Assembly: GCA_902465465.1 (NCBI GenBank)
Contig: CABQNF010000019.1
Coordinates: 1-11,232, forward strand
Direction of reading: 5' to 3'
Length of the DNA stretch: 11,232 bases
Source of the DNA: an uncultured Collinsella sp.
GTDB taxonomy: Bacteria > Actinomycetota > Coriobacteriia > Coriobacteriales > Coriobacteriaceae
Positions 7,203 to 11,232 of this stretch are shown in pieces (position 1 is the stretch's first letter; each line of letters begins with the position of its first letter). Both the position numbers and the translations under genes were made by a program. The notes beneath the pieces are model-generated. The model ran no database searches and had not been told where the DNA came from. It saw only the letters and a program-made list of their open reading frames with translations.

Positions 7203-7231
7203 CTCATTTATAGACTTCTCATTGCTATAAT
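7203..7231 (+). promoter_or_regulatory. Extended -10 promoter of the MFS gene
   Basis: TGCTATAAT (7223-7231) is a perfect extended -10 (TGn + TATAAT). The hexamer 17 bases upstream, CTCATT at 7203-7208, is a poor -35, which extended -10 promoters tolerate. Transcription would begin near 7238, about 30 bases ahead of the ATG at 7268, whose Shine-Dalgarno GGAGAGG is at 7253-7259. This is the best-formed promoter in the window. Confidence 0.75.
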
Positions 7232-7267
7232 CGCCCACCGCCCAAGACAATCGGAGAGGTTTCCTAC

Positions 7268-8465
7268 ATGACTCAGGCAAGACAAGATAGCATCTCAGTC
7301 AAGCAGTGGCTCCCGCTTATCGGGCTCACCTGCTGCGCGTTCGTGTTCAACACGTCGGAGTTCATGCCCATCGGTCTGCTGACCGACATCGCCGCATCGT
7401 TTTCGCTCACCGAGGCCCAAGCTGGCATCATGATCTCGGTCTATGCCTGGGGCGTCATGCTGCTGTCGTTGCCGCTCATGGTGTTTGCCTCGCGCTTCGA
7501 GTTCAAGCGGATGCTGCTGGGCGTGCTCGCCGTGTTCTCGCTGGGCCAGTTTCTGTCGGCTGTGGCGCCGACTTATCCCATCCTGGTCTGCGCGCGCCTG
7601 GTGGTCGCTTGCGCACATGCCGTGTTCTGGTCGGTCGCCTCGATTATGGCCTCGCGCCTGGTTGACACGCGCCATGGGGCGCTCGCCATCAGCATGATCG
7701 CCACGGGCTCTTCCATCGCACAGATCTTCGGCCTGCCGCTCGGCCGCGCCATTGGCCTGGCCGTGGGCTGGCGCATGACGTTTGCTGTGGTCGGAGCGCT
7801 GTCTGCTGTCGCGGTCGTCTACCAGGCCACGGTGTTCCCTGCCATGCCAGCGGGCGAGCGTTTTACGCTCAAGCAGCTGCCCGAGCTGCTCAAGAACCCG
7901 TTCCTCGTCGCGCTCTATGCGGTCACGGTGTTCATGGCAACTGGCTATTACGCGAGCTATAGCTATATCGAGCCTTTCCTGGCTCAGGTCGCGCATGTCG
8001 ACGCAAGCGCTATCACTATGACGCTGACGGCGTTTGGCTGCTCTGGTCTGCTCGGAAGCTGGCTGTTTGGCCGCCTGTTCGATGGGCATCGCTTCCCGTT
8101 CTTGGCTATCACGCTCTCCGGCGTGCCGGAGACCATGCTGCAAACTATTTACGGCCGCATCGTCGCTCGTGGCAGTGCTTGCCGTCTGCGCACTGTGGGG
8201 TTGCTGCGCCACGGCCTTTAACGTGGCGTTTCAGGCCGAGCTCATCAAGTACACGCCGGCGGACTCGTCGGCCGTCGCCATGTCGATCTTCTCGGGCCTG
8301 TTCAACCTCGGTATCGGCACGGGTACCGCGATCGGCGGAGCCGTGGTTTCGGGTCCCGGTATCGCCTGGATCGGCTGCGCAGGTGGCGCAATCGCCGTCG
8401 TGGGCGTCATCCTCGCCATCACGGTGCTATTCCCAGCCATACGCCGCGCAAAGCCCGTCGCCTAG
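7268..8465 (+). pseudogene. SotB-like sugar-efflux MFS transporter, broken by one frameshift
   Basis: This is a 12-helix inner-membrane exporter of the DHA1 sugar-efflux type (SotB/YdeA; SotB exports arabinose and other sugars). The first frame (7268-8221) gives FVFNTSEFMPIGLLTDIA, YAWGVMLLSLPLM, GLPLGRAIGLAVGWRMTF and SYIEPFL, all matching SotB in order. After GRLFDGHRFPFLAITLSGV it turns into non-family sequence and stops at 8219. The expected continuation, SLVAVLAVCALWGCCATAFNVAFQAELI to SIFSGLFNLGIGTGTAIGG, runs in the frame one base ahead and ends at 8465. Dropping one base of the AAA at 8142-8144 would join the halves as MLQLFTAASSLVAVLAV and restore about 398 residues, the normal length. 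The promoter and Shine-Dalgarno site are intact, so the break is either recent or a sequencing/assembly error. As read, the product lacks roughly the last four helices. Confidence 0.85.
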
Positions 8466-8503
8466 CCACGTCTCTCACCGCAAATTAGCTACCCTGCCGG
8501 GCA

Positions 8504-8509
8504 TACAAT
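8504..8509 (+). promoter_or_regulatory. Possible -10 element of the GH13 gene
   Basis: TACAAT lies 35 bases before the GH13 start codon, inside the 79-base gap after the transporter. No good -35 stands 16-18 bases upstream (CAAATT or AAATTA). A start near 8516 would leave a leader of about 29 bases that contains the GGGAGG site at 8534-8539. The call rests on the hexamer and its position. Confidence 0.35.
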
Positions 8510-8544
8510 GGATGTCGTTGTGTTGAGCTTACCGGGAGGTTGCT

Positions 8545-9921
8545 ATGTGGGCATACGAGACGACGTTCTATCAGATCTATCCGCTGGGCTTTTGCGGAGC
8601 TCCGCGCGAAAACGCCGCGCCCGTTGCCGAGGATGAGCTCGCCCAGGCTGTCAACGCCGCGCCAAACCCCGATGCGCCCATCATGAAGATCGCCCAATGG
8701 GCCGACTACCTGCAGGAACTCGGCGTTGGCGCCGTGCTCATCAACCCGCCGCTCGAATCTGATAGCCACGGTTACGATACACGCAGCCTGCGCCACATCG
8801 ACCGCCGCCTGGGTGGGGACGCCGACTTTGCCGCCGTATGCGACACGCTGCATGCCCATGGCATCCGCGTGGTGCTCGATGCCGTCTTCAACCACGTCGG
8901 CCGCGGTTTTTGGGCCTTCCGCGACGTGCAGGAGCGCAAGTGGGACTCGCCGTACAAGGACTGGTTCCACATCAGCTTTGACGGTGACTCGTGCTACGGC
9001 GACGGCTTTTGGTACGAGGGCTGGGAAGGCCATTTTGAGCTCGTGAAGCTCAACCTGCAAAACCCCGCCGTGGTCAATTACCTGCTCGAGTCCGTGCGCC
9101 GCTGGGCCGAGGTCTTTGGCGTCGACGGCCTGCGCCTGGACGTCGCCTACATGCTCGACCGCGATTTCATGCGTCGTTTGCATAGCTTTGCCCGTGAGCT
9201 CAAGCCCGGCTTTGTGCTCATTGGCGAGACGCTCCACGGCGACTACAACCAGATCGTCAACGACGAGATGCTCGACTCTTGCACCAACTACGAGTGCTAC
9301 AAGGGCCTGTACTCCAGCTTTAACTCGGTCAACATGTTCGAGATCGCCCATTCGCTGCACCGTCAGTTTGGCGGCGACCCCTGGTGCATCTACCGCGGCA
9401 AACATCTGCTGTCGTTTGTCGACAACCACGATGTGCCGCGCCTGGCGAGCATCCTCACCGACAAGTCCTGTCTGCGTCCCGCCTACGGCATGCTCTTTGG
9501 CATGCCAGGCATCCCGTGCGTCTACTATGGCAGCGAGTGGGGAATTGCTGGCGAAAAGGGCGGCCCCGATGGCGACTGGGCGCTGCGCCCTGCGCTCGAT
9601 GAGCCTGCGCCCAATGAGCTGACGGCGTTCATCACGCAACTCGCACACCTTCGCTCGGCCGACGACGCGGCTGCCCGTGCTCTCAACTACGGTGCCTATC
9701 GCAACGTGGTGATCCAGAACAAGCAGCTGCTGTTCGAGCGCGCCTGCGACGGCGCGACGGTACTCGTGGCGGTGAATGCCGTGGGTGAGCCTTACACCTT
9801 TGGCGCCGGCGAACTCAACGGCTCCTTCGTCGACCTGCTTGCCGACGATGCGCCCACGGTCGAGCTGACGGGTACCCTTGAGCTTGCACCCTACGAGGTG
9901 CGCTATCTGTTGAGAGCCTAG
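8545..9921 (+). CDS. GH13 alpha-amylase-family glycoside hydrolase, cytoplasmic
   Basis: This 458-residue enzyme should cleave or rearrange alpha-glucosidic bonds in maltooligosaccharides or related glucans. The four GH13 regions are all present: DAVFNHV at 112-118, GLRLDVA at 195-201 with nucleophile Asp199 and Arg197, GET at 227-229 with acid/base Glu228, and FVDNHD at 291-296 with the transition-state Asp296. It starts directly with the barrel (FYQIYPLGFCGAP at about 8-20) and has no signal peptide or N-terminal carbohydrate-binding domain, so it acts in the cytoplasm. A short beta domain closes the protein. The ATG at 8545 follows GGGAGG by 5 bases. The next gene starts 3 bases after its stop, which implies one transcript. 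The subfamily and exact substrate cannot be set from motifs; cyclomaltodextrinase-like or oligosaccharide hydrolase activity is possible. Confidence 0.9.
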   Translation: MWAYETTFYQIYPLGFCGAPRENAAPVAEDELAQAVNAAPNPDAPIMKIAQWADYLQELGVGAVLINPPLESDSHGYDTRSLRHIDRRLGGDADFAAVCDTLHAHGIRVVLDAVFNHVGRGFWAFRDVQERKWDSPYKDWFHISFDGDSCYGDGFWYEGWEGHFELVKLNLQNPAVVNYLLESVRRWAEVFGVDGLRLDVAYMLDRDFMRRLHSFARELKPGFVLIGETLHGDYNQIVNDEMLDSCTNYECYKGLYSSFNSVNMFEIAHSLHRQFGGDPWCIYRGKHLLSFVDNHDVPRLASILTDKSCLRPAYGMLFGMPGIPCVYYGSEWGIAGEKGGPDGDWALRPALDEPAPNELTAFITQLAHLRSADDAAARALNYGAYRNVVIQNKQLLFERACDGATVLVAVNAVGEPYTFGAGELNGSFVDLLADDAPTVELTGTLELAPYEVRYLLRA

Positions 9922-9924
9922 CCC

Positions 9925-10488
9925 ATGGCCGTGTCTGACGAGGGCTATCAACATATTGAGCATGGGTTTGAGCCCGTGTTCGACCAGCACTCGCGCGTTT
10001 TGGTGCTCGGGTCGTTTCCCTCGGTGCTTTCGCGCACCAATGCCTTTTATTACGGCAACCCTCAGAATCGCTTTTGGCGTGTGATGGCCACGTGCCTCGG
10101 TATGCCTGTGCCGCCCAACGAGGGCGATCCTTTGGCAAGCGGTGAGCCCGCGACGCTCGATGCCTCCATTGCCGCCAAGCGATCCGTGCTGTTGAACGGT
10201 GGCGTGGCCCTGTGGGATGTGATTGAGAGCTGCGACATTAAGGGCTCGAGCGACGCGAGCATTCGCAACGTTGTGCCGGCACATATCGAGTGCATTACCG
10301 ATGCCGCGCCGATCGAGGTCGTTGTCTGTAACGGTGGTACGGCAGGGCGACTCTACAAACGCTACTTGCAAGATCGGACGGGGCTACCCGCCATCGTCCT
10401 GCCCTCGACAAGTCCCGCCAATGCCGCCTGGCATCTTGAACGTCTTGTTGAGCGTTGGCACGAAGCCGTTGACTGGGCTGTTATTTAA
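9925..10488 (+). CDS. DNA-deoxyinosine / uracil-DNA glycosylase-superfamily protein (family 6-like)
   Basis: This 187-residue cytoplasmic base-excision repair enzyme should remove hypoxanthine (deaminated adenine), and perhaps uracil, from DNA. The N-terminal motif VLGSFPSVLSR (27-37) followed by FYYGNPQNRFW (41-51) matches the hypoxanthine-DNA glycosylase branch of the UDG superfamily. The C-terminal LPSTSPANA (159-167) is the DNA-intercalating loop motif, and VVVCNGGTAG lies before it. Length is normal for the family. The start is 3 bases after the GH13 stop and has only a weak site inside the end of that gene, so translation is probably coupled. I see no functional link to glucan metabolism beyond shared expression. 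Which damaged base is preferred is inferred from the family. Confidence 0.87.
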   Translation: MAVSDEGYQHIEHGFEPVFDQHSRVLVLGSFPSVLSRTNAFYYGNPQNRFWRVMATCLGMPVPPNEGDPLASGEPATLDASIAAKRSVLLNGGVALWDVIESCDIKGSSDASIRNVVPAHIECITDAAPIEVVVCNGGTAGRLYKRYLQDRTGLPAIVLPSTSPANAAWHLERLVERWHEAVDWAVI

Positions 10489-10489
10489 T

Positions 10490-11152
10490 TTAGATTTTTG
10501 TTTGAGCGTGGGCGCCCAGACGTTTCAGAACGCCTCGCCAGATCGGCGCGGGCACGGCTGGCTCGGCGCAAACCATGCCGTCGGCGTCGACGTTGGCGGC
10601 ATTGCCGCCGCCAAGTCGCTGTGCATGCTCGACGGAGCAGCCCATGCGCACAGCGCCCACAAGCTTATCTATCGCTTCCGAAAATGGTCGGCGCAAGAGG
10701 CCCATGCGTGGGGAATGGCGAAGCGCTGCGATGCCGCTGCCGGCGCAGATGGCAACGCCGCCACACCACAATTGGTCATGGCGCTCACATGCCTTGTGCA
10801 GGCGAACGGCGGTCCCACGCGCCTGCTCAGCGCCCCGTTGTGCGGCTCGAATCACGGCATAGACACGCGCTCCCGTACTGCCAAAGCGCTCAAGCGCCTG
10901 CTCGATAGCTGTCAACGTCTCATCGTCAGCCACATCTTCAATGGCCAGCACGATGCCATCGGCAACGCTGCCGGCGTCATTTGCCTTCAAGTCGACTGGG
11001 CGGGGGAGCGCGGTGCCAGAAAGCTGAGCATAGGCGGCGATGGCATCCTGCAAGTCCCAGAGCAAAAACTCAAGATCGGCGCTCTTGGGAATACTGATAT
11101 ACGCAATGGTTTGTAGTGTTTTTGGTACGTCGCCACGCGCGATTGTCTCCAT
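10490..11152 (-). CDS. Conserved-looking hypothetical protein, possibly flavodoxin-like
   Basis: This is a 220-residue soluble protein with no signal peptide or membrane segment. The pattern of IAYISIPKS, then ADGIVLAIED, ARVYAVI and LWCGGVAICAGSGI, spaced by predicted helices, and the ending GLLRRPFSEAIDKLVGAVRMG, recall NADPH-dependent FMN reductase/flavodoxin-like proteins, but the usual N-terminal FMN-binding loop is not clear. I give this as a weak fold suggestion, not a function. The start at 11152 is supported by AAAGGAG 5 bases upstream. The stop lies one base from the glycosylase stop on the other strand, with no terminator in between. A + strand open frame across the same bases has arginine-rich, low-complexity content and no ribosome site, so this strand is preferred. 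Confidence 0.7.
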   Translation of the reverse strand: METIARGDVPKTLQTIAYISIPKSADLEFLLWDLQDAIAAYAQLSGTALPRPVDLKANDAGSVADGIVLAIEDVADDETLTAIEQALERFGSTGARVYAVIRAAQRGAEQARGTAVRLHKACERHDQLWCGGVAICAGSGIAALRHSPRMGLLRRPFSEAIDKLVGAVRMGCSVEHAQRLGGGNAANVDADGMVCAEPAVPAPIWRGVLKRLGAHAQTKI

Positions 11153-11232
11153 GCCATCTCCTTTCCGGCTCGTTTCCGTTTAGGTTACACCGTCTGGTGG
11201 CGCCCCGCCGCGCTATCCTAGTGCAACCCTTA
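11153..11232 (-). other. Upstream region of the minus-strand hypothetical gene
   Basis: These 80 bases hold the Shine-Dalgarno site (AAAGGAG, minus strand) and a GC-rich stretch around 11200-11212. A TTGCAC on the minus strand (forward 11220-11225) could be a -35, but no good -10 stands at the right distance, so I do not call a promoter. No other gene is visible before the window ends. Confidence 0.4.

Noticed and set aside
7295..8212. A 305-residue minus-strand open frame opposite the MFS gene
   Set aside because: It is composed largely of Arg, His, Gln and Asp and is a mirror of the transporter's codon bias.
8485..10371. A 628-residue open frame on the minus strand opposite the GH13 and glycosylase genes
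   Set aside because: It is antisense to two genes with full catalytic motifs. Its product is rich in Val, Ala, Gly, Arg and His without family features, as expected of a GC-rich shadow frame, and it has no ribosome site.
10223..11116. A 297-residue + strand open frame over the glycosylase end and the hypothetical gene
   Set aside because: It overlaps two better-supported genes, begins inside the glycosylase, has no ribosome site and gives an arginine-rich product at its start.
1..11232. CRISPR arrays, tRNA or rRNA genes, insertion sequences, integrases, toxin-antitoxin or phage genes
   Set aside because: Reading both strands, I found no regularly spaced repeats, no cloverleaf-like segments and no transposase or recombinase motifs.

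Overview
The window looks like chromosome of a GC-rich gut actinobacterium of the Coriobacteriia, with Collinsella as my best guess. This rests on the GC-rich codon use, the purine-rich Shine-Dalgarno sites and the gene content (ferrous iron import, PTS sugar import with a GH4 phospho-glycosidase, a cytoplasmic GH13 enzyme). It is an inference from style, not a database match.

Layout. (1) 1-1833: the 3' part of feoB (Fe2+ transporter) on the + strand, cut by the window edge. (2) 1834-2147: a 314-base gap holding the control region of the next gene. (3) 2148-6176: a sugar cassette. It holds a PTS EIICB of the alpha-glucoside type (+), an RpiR-family regulator (-) that converges on it across a terminator hairpin, and a GH4 6-phospho-glycosidase (+) divergent from the regulator. 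The 175-base divergent spacer is rich in palindromes and in alternative base-pairing segments. (4) 6267-7094: an unrecognised membrane protein (+) with clearly lower GC. (5) 7268-8465: a SotB-like sugar-efflux MFS transporter behind a strong extended -10 promoter, broken by a single frameshift near 8142. (6) 8545-10488: a cytoplasmic GH13 alpha-amylase-family enzyme followed 3 bases later by a family-6-like DNA-deoxyinosine/uracil glycosylase. (7) 10490-11152: a minus-strand protein of uncertain function, possibly flavodoxin-like, meeting the glycosylase tail to tail.

How the parts fit. The EIICB would import and phosphorylate a disaccharide at the membrane, borrowing an EIIA from elsewhere because none is encoded here. 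The GH4 enzyme would cleave the 6-phospho-disaccharide in the cytoplasm. The RpiR protein, which carries a SIS sugar-phosphate-binding domain, is the natural sensor and would act on the divergent spacer and perhaps on the gap ahead of the EIICB gene. The GH13 enzyme would handle imported or stored alpha-glucans independently.

I see no complete novel defence or mobile system, no CRISPR array and no tRNA or rRNA. The points most worth a second look are the competing hairpins in the regulator's leader, the palindrome over both divergent promoters, the unusual CDAP motif of the GH4 enzyme, the frameshifted transporter, the unknown membrane protein and the drop in GC across 1834-7260.
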